A stretch of DNA of 64,000 nucleotides. Source: Streptomyces griseoluteus. GTDB lineage: Bacteria > Actinomycetota > Actinomycetes > Streptomycetales > Streptomycetaceae. Below are positions 10,234 to 19,663 of the stretch, piece by piece. A model generated the notes under the pieces. It was not told the origin of the DNA. It ran no database searches and saw only the letters and a program-made list of their open reading frames with translations. Within the stretch, counting starts at the first letter, position 1. Every line of letters starts with the position of its first letter. The stretch lies in the NCBI GenBank assembly GCA_000717735.1, contig JOBE01000001.1:62001-126000 (forward strand), in the 5' to 3' direction. A program made the translations under genes and the position numbers.

Positions 10234-12570
10234 ATGACCTCCTCCTTCGTCGCCCCCACCGCCACCTACCGCCTCCAGCTCCAGCCGGAGTTCCCGTTCG
10301 CCGCCGCCGAGCGGGCCGTGCCCCACCTCGCAGGCCTCGGGGTCTCGCACCTCCACCTCTCCCCGGTCCTGGAGGCGGTCCCCGGCTCGAACCACGGGTA
10401 CGACGTCACCGACCACCGGTCCGTACGGGCCGAACTCGGCGGCGAGGACGGGCTGCGGGCCCTCGCGGCGACCGCGCGGGCGCACGGGCTCGGGCTCGTC
10501 GTCGACCTGGTGCCCAACCACATGGCGGCCTCCCCCCGGCACAACCACGCGCTGCGCGCCGTCCTGCGCGACGGCCCGGACTCACCGTACGCCCGCTGGT
10601 TCGACATCGACTGGCGGGCGGGGGACGGCCGGGTGCTGCTGCCCGTGCTGCCCGCGCGGCTCCCCGAGGTGCGGGACCGGCTGCGGGTCTCCGGCGGGGC
10701 GCTGCACCTGGACGGGCAGGAGTTCCCGCTGCGCCCCGGCACGGAGGGGCTGCCCCTCGACGAGCTGCTCGACGCCCAGTGGTACCGGCTCGGCTGGTGG
10801 CGGCTCGCCAGGACCGAGCTCGGCTACCGCCGGTTCTTCACCGTCTCGGAGCTGATCGGGGTGCGGGTGGAGGACCCGGAGGTGTTCGCGGCGAGCCACG
10901 GGAAGATCGTCGAGCTGGTACGGGACGGGGTGATCGAGGGGCTGCGCATCGACCACCCGGACGGCCTCGCCGACCCGCAGGGGTACCTGGAGGACCTGGC
11001 GGCGGCGACCGGCGGGCGCTGCTGGACGGTGGTCGAGAAGATCCTCACGGGTCCCGAGGCGCTGCCGACCGCCTGGCCGGTCGCCGGCACCACGGGGTAC
11101 GACGCGCTGCGGCACCTCGACGGGGTGTTCACGGACCCCGAAGGCGCCTCCGAACTGGCCGACGTGTATCGCGAGTTCGTCGGCAAGGCGGCGGACAGGG
11201 GCGGGCACTGGGAGGCGACCGAGCGGCGGGCCGCGTACGAGGTGGTCGGTCACGACCTGGCCGCCGAGACGGCCGCGCTCACCCGGATCGCGGAGCGGAT
11301 CTGCGCCGCGGACCCCACGCTACGGGACCACGCCCCCTGGGCGCTGCGCACCGCGATCCGTGAACTCCTCGTCCGGGTCCCGGTGTACCGCCCCTACCGG
11401 ACCGGCGGCGAGGAGGTGCTGACCCCGGAGGCCGCGCGGGGCGCGAAGGCCGCCTTCGCGGTGCCGGAGGAGGCCGCGGCGGTCGACGTCGTACGGGACC
11501 TGGCGCTCGGAGCGCTCGGCGACGGACCCGAACACCGGGCGTTCCGGGCCCGGTTCGCACAGACCTCGTCCGCCCTGCGGGCCAAGTCGGTGGAGGACAG
11601 GGCCTTCTACCGGTACACGCCGCTGCTTTCGGCGAACGAGGTGGGCGGCGACGGGGGCCGCCCGGCCGTGCCGGTGGAGGAGTTCCACGCGTACTGCCTG
11701 CGGATCGCCCGGGACTGGCCGGGCACCGGCACCGTGCTGTCCACGCACGACACCAAGCGCAGCTCCGACGTCCGGGCGGCGATCGCGGTGCTCTCACAGT
11801 GCCCGGAGGTGTGGGCGGAGCTGCTCGGGGAGGTGGCCGGGGTGCCGGCGCCCGACGCGCACGTGGCGTGGACGGCCTGGCAGACCGCCTTCGGCTTCGG
11901 GGCCCCGGACGCGGACCGGCTGACCCCCGCGATCCTCAAGTCGGTACGGGAGGCGGGGCTGCGGACCAGCTGGACCGAACCCGATGCCGAGTACGAGCGC
12001 GCGGTGGCCGAGTTCGCGGCGGCCGGCCCCGGCCGCATCCCGCTGCGGGCGGCGTCCGAGGCGGCCTTCGCCCTGGAGCCGCACATCCGGGCGCACGCGC
12101 TCGGGGTGCTCCTCGCGCAGCTGACGATGCCGGGGGTGCCGGAGCTGTACCAGAACACGGAGCGGGAGTACCGGGCCCTCGTCGACCCGGACAACAGGGC
12201 CCCGTTCGCGGTCGGGGCGGACGACGACCGTACGGCGCTGGTGCGTGCGGCCCTCCGGCTGCGCCGCGAGCGCCCGGAGGCCTTCGGTGCCGGAGGCACG
12301 TACACGCCGCTGAGGGCCGAGGGTCCGGCCGCCGCCCACTGCCTGGCCTTCGCCCGCTCGGGCGAGGTGGTGACGGCGGTGACCCGGCTGCCGCTGCGGC
12401 TCGCGCGGGCCGGTGGCTGGCAGGACACGGAGCTGGTCCTGCCGGACGGCAGGTGGGAGGATCTCCTGGACGGGGTAAGGGAGTTCACGGGAGGGCCGGC
12501 CTCCGAGACGAAGGCGGCGGAGCTCTTCGCGGAGCGGCCGGTGGCCCTGCTCGCCCGGATCCACGGGTGA
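10234..12570 (+). CDS. treY: Malto-oligosyltrehalose synthase TreY
   Basis: A 778-aa cytosolic GH13 enzyme that rearranges the reducing-end alpha-1,4 bond of maltooligosaccharides to alpha,alpha-1,1. It starts with TATYRLQLQPEF, typical of TreY. The barrel has VVDLVPNHMA, nucleophile D240 (RIDHPDG), acid/base E268 (VVEKIL) and stabiliser D506 (STHDTKRS). The start at ATG 10234 is chosen from the conserved N-terminus; the upstream sequence is purine-poor, so a GTG or ATG slightly upstream is possible. It works with TreZ, which is 4 kb away rather than adjacent. Confidence 0.95.
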   Translation: MTSSFVAPTATYRLQLQPEFPFAAAERAVPHLAGLGVSHLHLSPVLEAVPGSNHGYDVTDHRSVRAELGGEDGLRALAATARAHGLGLVVDLVPNHMAASPRHNHALRAVLRDGPDSPYARWFDIDWRAGDGRVLLPVLPARLPEVRDRLRVSGGALHLDGQEFPLRPGTEGLPLDELLDAQWYRLGWWRLARTELGYRRFFTVSELIGVRVEDPEVFAASHGKIVELVRDGVIEGLRIDHPDGLADPQGYLEDLAAATGGRCWTVVEKILTGPEALPTAWPVAGTTGYDALRHLDGVFTDPEGASELADVYREFVGKAADRGGHWEATERRAAYEVVGHDLAAETAALTRIAERICAADPTLRDHAPWALRTAIRELLVRVPVYRPYRTGGEEVLTPEAARGAKAAFAVPEEAAAVDVVRDLALGALGDGPEHRAFRARFAQTSSALRAKSVEDRAFYRYTPLLSANEVGGDGGRPAVPVEEFHAYCLRIARDWPGTGTVLSTHDTKRSSDVRAAIAVLSQCPEVWAELLGEVAGVPAPDAHVAWTAWQTAFGFGAPDADRLTPAILKSVREAGLRTSWTEPDAEYERAVAEFAAAGPGRIPLRAASEAAFALEPHIRAHALGVLLAQLTMPGVPELYQNTEREYRALVDPDNRAPFAVGADDDRTALVRAALRLRRERPEAFGAGGTYTPLRAEGPAAAHCLAFARSGEVVTAVTRLPLRLARAGGWQDTELVLPDGRWEDLLDGVREFTGGPASETKAAELFAERPVALLARIHG

Positions 12571-12629
12571 ACCACGCGCCTCCGGACCGTGCCGCCGGAC
12601 GGGCGGCCGAACGGGGAGAGGTCGGGGCG

Positions 12630-12860
12630 ATGAGCTCACTGTGGGTGTTGTTCGGGGTCCTCTGGGGTCTCGTCGGGCTACTGGTCCTGGTCCACGCGCG
12701 GCGCGCTCGCAGGTACAGCAGGACCGAGGGGGCCGAGGGGCTGCTCATCGAGCAGCGGGCCAGGGAGCAGGCCGCCGAGGACCGGGTGACCTATCACCCC
12801 CTGGCCGTGCACGACGCCCCGATCAGCTACAAGGACATCCACAACCGTCACCGTCCCTAG
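12630..12860 (+). CDS. Small single-span membrane protein, unknown function
   Basis: A 76-aa protein with one N-terminal membrane span (SLWVLFGVLWGLVGLLVLV, residues 3-21), a basic cytoplasmic stretch (HARRARRYSR) and a polar tail. A GGGGAGAGG box sits 8 bp before ATG 12630. It lies 59 bp downstream of treY on the same strand and is probably co-transcribed. Its TAG stop lies at the edge of a short inverted-repeat element. The family is unknown to me. Confidence 0.6.
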   Translation: MSSLWVLFGVLWGLVGLLVLVHARRARRYSRTEGAEGLLIEQRAREQAAEDRVTYHPLAVHDAPISYKDIHNRHRP

Positions 12861-12902
12861 GGGGTGTCTTGCCGATCGGGCCGGGCTCGCGGCGTGACAC
12901 CC
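12858..12902. repeat. Short inverted-repeat element, copy C (reduced)
   Basis: Begins at CTAG inside the stop codon of the preceding gene and ends with GACACCC pairing with GGGTGTC at 12862-12868. Its left 35 bases align with the ends of the elements at 20997 and 23135 (shared GTCTT and GCCGGGCTCGCGG blocks). It looks like a shortened copy of the same family. Confidence 0.5.
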
Positions 12903-12906
12903 TCTG

Positions 12907-12927
12907 GGCCCCGCGCTCCGCGGGGCC
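12907..12927. terminator. Bidirectional hairpin terminator
   Basis: A perfect 9-bp GC stem (GGCCCCGCG / CGCGGGGCC) with a three-base loop, placed between the convergent small membrane protein gene and the secreted protein gene. It can serve both strands. Confidence 0.65.
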
Positions 12928-12936
12928 TTCGGGCGG

Positions 12937-13437
12937 TCAGAAGCGGGAGGCGCGGGAGACCTCGCACTTGGTGTACTCGGAGCCGTCGCCGGTGCCGATG
13001 TACGGGGTGGTGATCTCGGCGCTCTGGGAGGCGCCCGCCGTGACCGCGATACCGGCCTTGATGGCGGTCCTCGGGATGACGTCGCCGCCCGCGGCACCCG
13101 TGAACTTCATGGTGACGTTGTAGTCGTAGTCCATCGTGCTGTCGTTCTTCACGGTGACACGGGCGACGAGGTTCTTGGTGGCCGGGTCGTACTTGCACTC
13201 GTCGATGGTCACGTCGCGGGCCGCCTTGTCGGCGCTGCTGGAGCCGCCGGGCAGGGAGCCGCCGGACGTACCGCCGGAGGTGCTGTCGTCGTCGTTGTGG
13301 TTGCTGCCGCTGGAGCTGCCGGAGCTGCCGCTGCTGCTGTTGTTGTCGCAGCCGCCTCCGCCGGAACCGCGGGCACCGGTGAGGGCGACGACCGCGATGG
13401 CGGCGACGGCGATTCCGCGGACATGACGCATCTTCAT
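12937..13437 (-). CDS. Secreted protein with Ser/Gly-rich linker, unknown function
   Basis: A 166-aa exported protein. A signal-like N-terminus (1-24) is followed by a Gly run and Cys30. The residues before the Cys (GGG) are not a good lipobox, so lipidation is doubtful. A Ser/Gly/Asn/Asp linker (about 33-68) leads to a beta-rich domain with two further Cys (in ECKYDP and TKCEVS) that could pair. The domain resembles small extracellular beta-sandwich modules, but I cannot name it. ATG 13437 has a GGGGAT box. Confidence 0.6.
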   Translation of the reverse strand: MKMRHVRGIAVAAIAVVALTGARGSGGGGCDNNSSSGSSGSSSGSNHNDDDSTSGGTSGGSLPGGSSSADKAARDVTIDECKYDPATKNLVARVTVKNDSTMDYDYNVTMKFTGAAGGDVIPRTAIKAGIAVTAGASQSAEITTPYIGTGDGSEYTKCEVSRASRF

Positions 13438-13532
13438 GTTTCAATCCCCGTTGAAAGTGGTACTAAAGACGGCTCCTTGACGAGCGCACGTCACCCTAGC
13501 AGCGGTCGGGGACAGCTCGCCGACACCTCCGA

Positions 13533-14714
13533 TCAGCCCGCCGGACGGACGATCAGACTGCGCGGCGCCCGGGTGATCAGCCCCGCCGGAGTGGGCCGGA
13601 AGCCGTCGGCGAGCCGCAGCCGGGGCATGGCCGCGAACAGGGCGCGCAGGGCGTACTCGGCTTCGAGTCCGGCGAGGACGACGGCCGGGCAGAAGCCGGA
13701 GCCGTACGTGAGCTGACCCGGGTCGTCGCGCAGCGGGTCGAAGCGGTCGGGCTCCCGGAAGCGCTCCGGGTCCCGGCCCGCCGAACCGACGAGCAGGGCG
13801 ACGGACACGCCCGCCGGAATCGCGCCACCGCTGACCGGGACCTCGGCGCTGGTGCGGCGCACGGCGATCTGCACCGGCGGGTCCCGGCGCAACGACTCCG
13901 CCCAGGCCCGGCCGGCGAGCCCGGCGGGGGCGTCGCGGAGGGCTGCGACCTGGTCGGGGTCGGCCAGGACGTTGCCGAGGAAGGACGCGAGCGCCTTCTC
14001 CCGTACGGCGATCTGTCCGCCGCACTCCCCGGCGAGCGCCCCGGCCGCCCGGCCGCGTACGAGCCGCATCATGTCGCGGTACGGCACGCCGACGGCGGCG
14101 GCGACGGTTCCGGCGGGCAGCCAGTGGCAGAAGTCGGCGACCAGGTCGACCTGGGGCCGCTCGGCGAGCCGGCGGGCCAGGACGTACGCGGTGCGTTCGG
14201 CGGCCGACCGCAGGGCCTCGACGTCGACGTCGACGTGGGCCCGCGCGCACGGCGGGTCTCCGGGCCGGTGCCCGTGGGTGAAGCGGCTGTCGGTGAGGGC
14301 GGTGGCCACGTCCGCGTACCGGGAGAGCACCCAGGCCCGCAGCAGCGGGTCGTAGGTGAGCGGGAACTCCTCGCGCAGGGTGCGGTGAATGCCGTGCGGG
14401 TCGCGCGAGGCCCCTGGATCGAGCGGGCTGGGCGCGACGGTCCTGGGGCCCGGCCGGAAGGCTCCCGCCGTCCCCTCGGGCCCGGTGGCCGTCGGATCGG
14501 CCACGGTCCGCACTGTCCCCGGCACCGGAACGGGACCGACCCGCCCGGGGGCCGCGGCGGACGCGCCGAACGGGGTCCCGGCCGCGCCCGAGGCACCGGA
14601 GGTCGGCCCCGAGGGAGCCGCGGGAGCCATGCTCGGCAGTCGTGTCCAGGGGTCACCGCCCTCGGGCGGCTCCGGCCGTTCGCTCCCTATGCCGTGCTTC
14701 GGCTCGTCGCTCAT
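13533..14714 (-). CDS. Cytochrome P450-like protein lacking the I-helix
   Basis: A 393-aa protein. Residues 1-100 are a Pro/Ala/Gly-rich extension; the P450 part starts near GASRDPHGIHRTL. The K-helix ExxR (E273, R276) and the following PPV...R segment are clear. The haem loop is short, YGSGFCPA with Cys342, lacking the usual xH/Rx spacing. Between VREKALASFLGN and LADPDQVAALR about 40-50 residues that normally hold the I-helix (AGxxT) are absent. It may bind haem but probably does not activate oxygen in the usual way. ATG 14714 has a GGGGG box; the frame extends to 14774. Confidence 0.75.
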   Translation of the reverse strand: MSDEPKHGIGSERPEPPEGGDPWTRLPSMAPAAPSGPTSGASGAAGTPFGASAAAPGRVGPVPVPGTVRTVADPTATGPEGTAGAFRPGPRTVAPSPLDPGASRDPHGIHRTLREEFPLTYDPLLRAWVLSRYADVATALTDSRFTHGHRPGDPPCARAHVDVDVEALRSAAERTAYVLARRLAERPQVDLVADFCHWLPAGTVAAAVGVPYRDMMRLVRGRAAGALAGECGGQIAVREKALASFLGNVLADPDQVAALRDAPAGLAGRAWAESLRRDPPVQIAVRRTSAEVPVSGGAIPAGVSVALLVGSAGRDPERFREPDRFDPLRDDPGQLTYGSGFCPAVVLAGLEAEYALRALFAAMPRLRLADGFRPTPAGLITRAPRSLIVRPAG

Positions 14715-14875
14715 GGCGCCCCCTGTCGATCGGCGGTGGGTGCCGCGGCCGGAGATCGTGGCGCGCGTCCCCACAGCCCATCACCGCGCACGCCGCACCG
14801 CCCGCCCCATACCGCCGAACGGGTGAACGCAGTCGCGCGCGGGCCCGGCCGCCCTGGCCGCCCTGAGGGTCCGCC

Positions 14876-15424
14876 TCAGCCGTGCGACAGCCGGAACGTC
14901 ATCTGTCCAAAGCCGACGACGTCCCCGGGGCGCACGACCACCGCGCCCGTGACCCGCCGCCCGTTGACCGTCGTGCCGTTCGTCGAGCCGAGGTCGCGCA
15001 GCACCCACATCCCGCTCTGCAGCGAGAGTTCGGCGTGCAGCCGGGACGCGGTCTCATGGCTGAGCCGCAGTCCGTTCACCGGGTCGCGCCCTATCCGCAG
15101 CGGGTACGGGCCGGGCAGCGGCAGCAGCAGCTTCGGCAGCCGCTCCGCGTGCCACGCCCGCCCCAGCTTCGCCGTGAACGCGGACATCCGCTCGACCGCG
15201 CCCACCACCCGCCGGGTCCAGGTGCCCTCGGACCTCAGGTCGGCGGTGAGCAGGTCGAGTTCGTCCGGCCGCCGCGCCTGGAGCGCGCGCTCCATCCGGA
15301 AGAGGAACGTGTCGTGCGAGAGGCGGCCCTGAGCGGCGCCCTCACGGAGCAGCCCCAGCGCGCGGTCCCGCTCGGCGTCGGTCAGCCGAGGTGAGTTCGC
15401 CGGAAGCTCGAAAGGGGTCGTCAC
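14876..15424 (-). CDS. DUF1707 and FHA domain protein
   Basis: A 182-aa cytosolic protein. Residues 13-62 match the DUF1707 helical hairpin (RLTDAERDRALGLLREGAA). Residues about 95-180 form a forkhead-associated domain with RIGRDP, SRLHAEL and DLGSTNGT, the phosphothreonine-binding loops, all intact. FHA domains read Ser/Thr kinase marks, so this is a likely partner of a Hanks-type kinase. The start is GTG 15424 (TTPFELPANS), with only a weak ribosome site. Confidence 0.85.
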   Translation of the reverse strand: MTTPFELPANSPRLTDAERDRALGLLREGAAQGRLSHDTFLFRMERALQARRPDELDLLTADLRSEGTWTRRVVGAVERMSAFTAKLGRAWHAERLPKLLLPLPGPYPLRIGRDPVNGLRLSHETASRLHAELSLQSGMWVLRDLGSTNGTTVNGRRVTGAVVVRPGDVVGFGQMTFRLSHG

Positions 15425-15487
15425 ACCCGTGATTGTCGGCCCGTCGGGCCCGAAGTGTCCAGAAGGGCCCCCGCCGACGGCGTCCAC

Positions 15488-15513
15488 GGCCTGTCTCTTG
15501 GACCAGGCCCTAG
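15488..15513. repeat. Solitary element end, copy D
   Basis: About 26 bp containing GGCCTGTCTCTTGGACCAGG and ending in CTAG, closely matching the ends of the inverted-repeat elements at 20997 and 23135. No partner end is visible nearby. It lies upstream of the GNAT gene and could affect its promoter. Confidence 0.4.
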
Positions 15514-15617
15514 CGGCGCCGATGGGCCGGCGGGCCCGGTAACTCCGTGCCGGCTCCACAAGATCGCTGCTACGGTCTGCGCTCTCCACGCCACAGATCC
15601 CCAGGGGGAAGCACCAC

Positions 15618-16604
15618 GTGACCACGTCTGCCTCGACCACGCACGGCCTCGTCATACGTCCGCTCGCCGGGCCGGAGGAACTCGACCTGTTCCTCGGCCT
15701 CGCCTACTCGCTCGACCACGAGCTCGCCGACGACCTCGCCACCGGCCGCCGGGTCCCGGAGTGGATGTGGGTGGCGCTCGACGGCGACCGGCTCGTCGGC
15801 CGGATCGCCTGGTGGACGAACAAGGCCGGCGGCGAACCGCTGGCCCTCGACTTCTTCGACCTCTCCCCCGAGCTGCCCGCCGAGGCGCGCGAGGAGATCG
15901 GTCTGCGGCTCATGGAGACCGCGACGGCCGCGGTGATCCCGGCCGGTGCGCAGCGCCCCGAGTTCGGGCGGTTCATGCCGGCGGACTGGCGCGAGCTGCC
16001 GGAGACCCGCTCCCACCTGGAGTCCGTCTTCTCCGTCCTGGAGCGCGCGGGGGCGCGTCCGCTGGTCGAGCGGCTCCGTCTGGAGTGGCTGCCCGGCACC
16101 CCCGTACCGGAGCCGAAGGGCCGTCTGGAGTTCCGCCCGGTGCGGGACCGGGAGGACCTGGTCGCCCTGATGACGCCGGTGATGGAGGGGACCCTCGACG
16201 CGCACGGCCAGGCCGAGCTGGCCTCCGGGCTCACCGCGCGGGAGGCGGCGGAGCAGCACTTCGACGAGGAGTTCGCGCACTACTCCTCCCCGCGCGAGTG
16301 GTGGCAGGTGGCCCGGCTTCCGGAGAGCGGCGAGCCGGTCGGCTTCGTCGTCCCCGCGCGCAACAACTACAACCACACGATCGCGTACATCGGTGTGCTC
16401 CCCGCCCACCGGGGGCACGGATACATCGACGACATCCTGGCGGAGGGGACCCGGATCCTGGCCGCCGTCGACGTGCCCCGCATCCGGGCCGCGACGGACC
16501 TGGGGAACGTGCCGATGGCGGCGTCCTTCGCCCGTACGGGCTACGACACGTTCGAGCGCGCGATCAACTACGTGTGGGACGCGCCGGGCGCGTCGGGGTC
16601 CTGA
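15618..16604 (+). CDS. GNAT family N-acetyltransferase (two-lobed)
   Basis: A 328-aa protein with two GNAT-like halves. The C-terminal lobe has the acetyl-CoA loop after a strand (IAYIGVLPAHRGHGY, Q/R-x-x-G-x-G/A type) and the trailing phrase DLGNVPMAASFARTGY. GTG 15618 has an AGGGGGAA box. A paralogue of 299 aa lies at 38895 with the same SPREWWQ and GNxPMAA motifs. Substrate unknown; the family acetylates amines of small molecules or proteins. Confidence 0.8.
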   Translation: MTTSASTTHGLVIRPLAGPEELDLFLGLAYSLDHELADDLATGRRVPEWMWVALDGDRLVGRIAWWTNKAGGEPLALDFFDLSPELPAEAREEIGLRLMETATAAVIPAGAQRPEFGRFMPADWRELPETRSHLESVFSVLERAGARPLVERLRLEWLPGTPVPEPKGRLEFRPVRDREDLVALMTPVMEGTLDAHGQAELASGLTAREAAEQHFDEEFAHYSSPREWWQVARLPESGEPVGFVVPARNNYNHTIAYIGVLPAHRGHGYIDDILAEGTRILAAVDVPRIRAATDLGNVPMAASFARTGYDTFERAINYVWDAPGASGS

Positions 16605-16684
16605 CTGCCAGGATGGTCGCGGTGGTCATGCGTTGAACCGCAGAGTGTCCGCCGAGTGGCTGGTCCGTCGACGAGGGGATTCCC

Positions 16685-18436
16685 GTGCTCTTCGAGGTGT
16701 GGGCGCCGAGCGCCCGTGACCGGGTGATGCTGTCGCTGAACGGCATCGACCACCCCATGGAAAGGGACGCCGAACGGGACGGCTGGTGGACCGGTGTCGT
16801 ACCCGCCGAGGACGGCGACCGGTACGGCTTCGCCCTCGACCACCGGCCCGTGCTGCCCGACCCGCGCTCGCGCCGGCTGCCCGACGGGCCCGACGGCCTG
16901 AGCGCGGTCGTCGACCACTCGGCGTACACCTGGCGCCACGGGTCGCCGCGCCTGCGGCTGCGCGGGGCCGTCCTGTACGAGCTGCACATCGGCACCTTCA
17001 CCGCGGAGGGGACGCTCGACGCGGCCGCGGCGCGCCTCGGGGAGCTCGCCGGCCTCGGCATCACCCATGTGGAGCTGATGCCGCTGTGCCCGTTCCCCGG
17101 GGTGCGGGGCTGGGGGTACGACGGGGTGGCGCCGTGGGCGGTGCACGAGCCGTACGGCGGCCCCGAGGCGCTGAAGCGGTTCGTGGACACGGCCCACGGG
17201 CTCGGCATGGGCGTGGTCCTCGACGTGGTCCACAACCACCTGGGCCCGTCCGGCAACCATCTCCCGTCCTTCGGCCCGTACTTCACGGAGACCCACCACA
17301 CACCGTGGGGCGCCGCGGTGAACCTGGACGCGCCGGGCTCGGACGAGGTCCGGGCGTACTTCCAGGGCAGCGCGCTCGCCTGGCTGCGCGACTACCGGAT
17401 CGACGGGCTGCGGCTCGACGCCGTGCACGCGCTGGCCGACACCCGGGCGCTGACCTTCCTGGAGGAGCTGTCGGCGGCCGTCGACGAACTGGCGAAGGAG
17501 CAGGGCCGTACGCACTTCCTGATCGCCGAGTCCGATCTCGCCGACCCGCGCACGACCACCCCGCGCGGTCTCGGCGGCCTCGGCGTCCACGCCCAGTGGA
17601 ACGACGACTTCCACCACGCCCTGCACACCGCCCTGACCGGCGAGTCCCAGGGCTACTACGGCGACTTCGCGCGGGCCCCGATGGCGGCGCTCGCCAAGAC
17701 GCTCACCCGCGTCTTCTTCCACGACGGGACGTACTCCGGCTTCCGGGGCCGGCACCACGGGCGCCCGGTGGACCGCGAACGCACCCCCGCCCACCGCTTC
17801 CTCGGCTACGCCCAGACCCACGACCAGATCGGCAACAGGGCCCTCGGCGACCGTCTTTCGGCCTCCCTCTCCCCCGGCCTGCTCGCCTGCGCGGCGACCC
17901 TGGTCCTCACCGGGCCTTCGGTGCCGATGCTCTTCATGGGCGAGGAGTGGGGGGCGGGGACGCCCTGGCAGTACTTCACCGACCACACCGATCCCGAGCT
18001 GGCGGAGGCCGTACGGCGGGGCAGGCGGAAGGAGTTCGCGGCGCACGGCTGGTCCGAGAACGACGTGCCCGACCCCCAGGAGGCCGCCACCCGCGACCGT
18101 TCGGTCCTCGACCGCGCGGAACGCGAACGGGACCCGCACAGGCGGCTGCTCGCCTGGCACCGCGAGCTCATCGCGCTGCGCCGCACCCTGCCGGACCTGA
18201 CGGACCCGGACCTCGCGGGCGTGAAGGCGGCCTTCGACGAGGAGGCCCGCTGGCTGGTCTTCCGGCGCGGGGTCCTGCGGGTGGCCGTCAACCTGGGCAA
18301 GGAGCCGGCGGTGATCCCGCTCGGCACCAACGGCCGCGACCGGGTCCTGGCGGCCTGGGAGCCGGTCGAGGCCCCGGCGGCGGACGGGGCCCTGCGGCTC
18401 CCCGGCGAGTCGGCGGTCGTCCTCACCGACGGCTGA
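16685..18436 (+). CDS. treZ: Malto-oligosyltrehalose trehalohydrolase TreZ
   Basis: A 583-aa cytosolic GH13 enzyme that releases trehalose from the maltooligosyltrehalose made by TreY. The N-terminal beta domain (FEVWAPSARDRV) precedes the barrel. Catalytic residues D245 (LRLDAVHAL), E282 (IAESDL) and D380 (THDQIGNR) are present. The start is GTG 16685 with a GAGGGG box 6 bp upstream. Gap to the GNAT gene is 80 bp, so the two may share a transcript. Confidence 0.95.
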   Translation: MLFEVWAPSARDRVMLSLNGIDHPMERDAERDGWWTGVVPAEDGDRYGFALDHRPVLPDPRSRRLPDGPDGLSAVVDHSAYTWRHGSPRLRLRGAVLYELHIGTFTAEGTLDAAAARLGELAGLGITHVELMPLCPFPGVRGWGYDGVAPWAVHEPYGGPEALKRFVDTAHGLGMGVVLDVVHNHLGPSGNHLPSFGPYFTETHHTPWGAAVNLDAPGSDEVRAYFQGSALAWLRDYRIDGLRLDAVHALADTRALTFLEELSAAVDELAKEQGRTHFLIAESDLADPRTTTPRGLGGLGVHAQWNDDFHHALHTALTGESQGYYGDFARAPMAALAKTLTRVFFHDGTYSGFRGRHHGRPVDRERTPAHRFLGYAQTHDQIGNRALGDRLSASLSPGLLACAATLVLTGPSVPMLFMGEEWGAGTPWQYFTDHTDPELAEAVRRGRRKEFAAHGWSENDVPDPQEAATRDRSVLDRAERERDPHRRLLAWHRELIALRRTLPDLTDPDLAGVKAAFDEEARWLVFRRGVLRVAVNLGKEPAVIPLGTNGRDRVLAAWEPVEAPAADGALRLPGESAVVLTDG

Positions 18437-18453
18437 GGCTCCCCCGCAGGTGT

Positions 18454-19596
18454 CTACTCGACGATCGCCATCTCGTGCGGGGTGTTGTTGAAGCGGCGCC
18501 CGCCGCCGTCCTCGGTCGCCGTGACGATGTCCTCGATGCGGACGCCGAAGCGGCCCGGGAGATAGACGCCCGGTTCGATGGAGAAGCACATGCCGGGGAC
18601 GATCGGCAGCTCCTCGCCCTCGATCATGTACGGCGGCTCGTGCGTGGTCACGCCGATGCCGTGGCCGGTGCGGTGGATGAAGTACGCGCCGTAGCCGGCG
18701 TCCGTGATGACCTTGCGGGCCGCCCGGTCGACGTCCTGGCAGGCCACCCCGGGGCGTACCGCCTCGAAGCCGGCCTGCTGGGCCTCCCGTACGAGGTCGT
18801 GGATCCGCCGCTCCTCGTCGGTGGGTTCGCCGACGTGGACGGTACGGGTGGTGTCGGAGCCGTAGCCGTGCTTGAGGCCGCCGAAGTCGAGGACGACCAT
18901 GTCGCCGCGTTCGATGACCCGGTCGCCGGCCTCGTGGTGCGGGTTGGCGCCGTTGGGGCCGGAGCCGACGACCGTGAAGTCGACCTGGGAGTGGCCGAAG
19001 CGCATGAGGAGCGCGGCGAGGTCGGCGGCGACGTCCGTCTCCTTGCGGCCCGCGAACGGGACCCCGAGGATCTCGCCGTACGCCCGGTCGGCGGCGGCCC
19101 CGGCGGCGGCGATCCGGGCCAGCTCGTGGGCGTCCTTGACGCCCCGGAGCATCGGCAGGGCCTCGGTGAGGGAGACGTACGAGGTGCCGGGCAGGGCCTG
19201 CTGGAGGCCGAGCAGGTGCATGGCCCAGGCGTTGTCGCTGACGCCGAACCGTCCGTCGACGTCGAGCAGGGGCGCGGTGACGGCGTACGGGTCCTTGCCG
19301 TCGGTCCAGTCGCGCAGGGTGAGCGCGGCGGCCCCCGCGGCCTTCTCGGCGTCGGGGGCCTCCAGGGTGGGGACGACGAGGACGGGTTCCTGCCCTGCGG
19401 CGAGGACGAGGACGGTGAGGCGCTCGGTGATCGCGGTGGGCCGGTAGCCGGTGAGGTAGACGAGGTCGGGTCCGGGGGCGACGATGACGCCCGCGAGCCC
19501 GGCGTCGGCGGCGGACTCGGCGGCGCGGGCCATCCGGGCCCGGTAGTCGTCCGCGGTGAAGGGGACGACCTCTTCGGGGGCTTCCGTGCTCGGCAT
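18454..19596 (-). CDS. M24 family aminopeptidase (Xaa-Pro peptidase type)
   Basis: A 380-aa cytosolic metalloprotease. The N-terminal creatinase/prolidase-like domain (about 15-150) is followed by the pita-bread domain with the five metal ligands D237, D248, H312, E341 and E355 (motifs VLDFGG, GSDTTRT, GHGIG, SIEPG, RIEDI). The family removes N-terminal residues before proline or cleaves dipeptides. ATG 19596 has a GAAGGAG box. It is convergent with treZ, 17 bp apart. Confidence 0.9.
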   Translation of the reverse strand: MPSTEAPEEVVPFTADDYRARMARAAESAADAGLAGVIVAPGPDLVYLTGYRPTAITERLTVLVLAAGQEPVLVVPTLEAPDAEKAAGAAALTLRDWTDGKDPYAVTAPLLDVDGRFGVSDNAWAMHLLGLQQALPGTSYVSLTEALPMLRGVKDAHELARIAAAGAAADRAYGEILGVPFAGRKETDVAADLAALLMRFGHSQVDFTVVGSGPNGANPHHEAGDRVIERGDMVVLDFGGLKHGYGSDTTRTVHVGEPTDEERRIHDLVREAQQAGFEAVRPGVACQDVDRAARKVITDAGYGAYFIHRTGHGIGVTTHEPPYMIEGEELPIVPGMCFSIEPGVYLPGRFGVRIEDIVTATEDGGGRRFNNTPHEMAIVE

Positions 19597-19663
19597 GGGG
19601 GACTCCTTCTCGGCTTCCTCGACGTACAGCATCCTGCCGGGCGGCGCCTCCACCCGCGACCGG

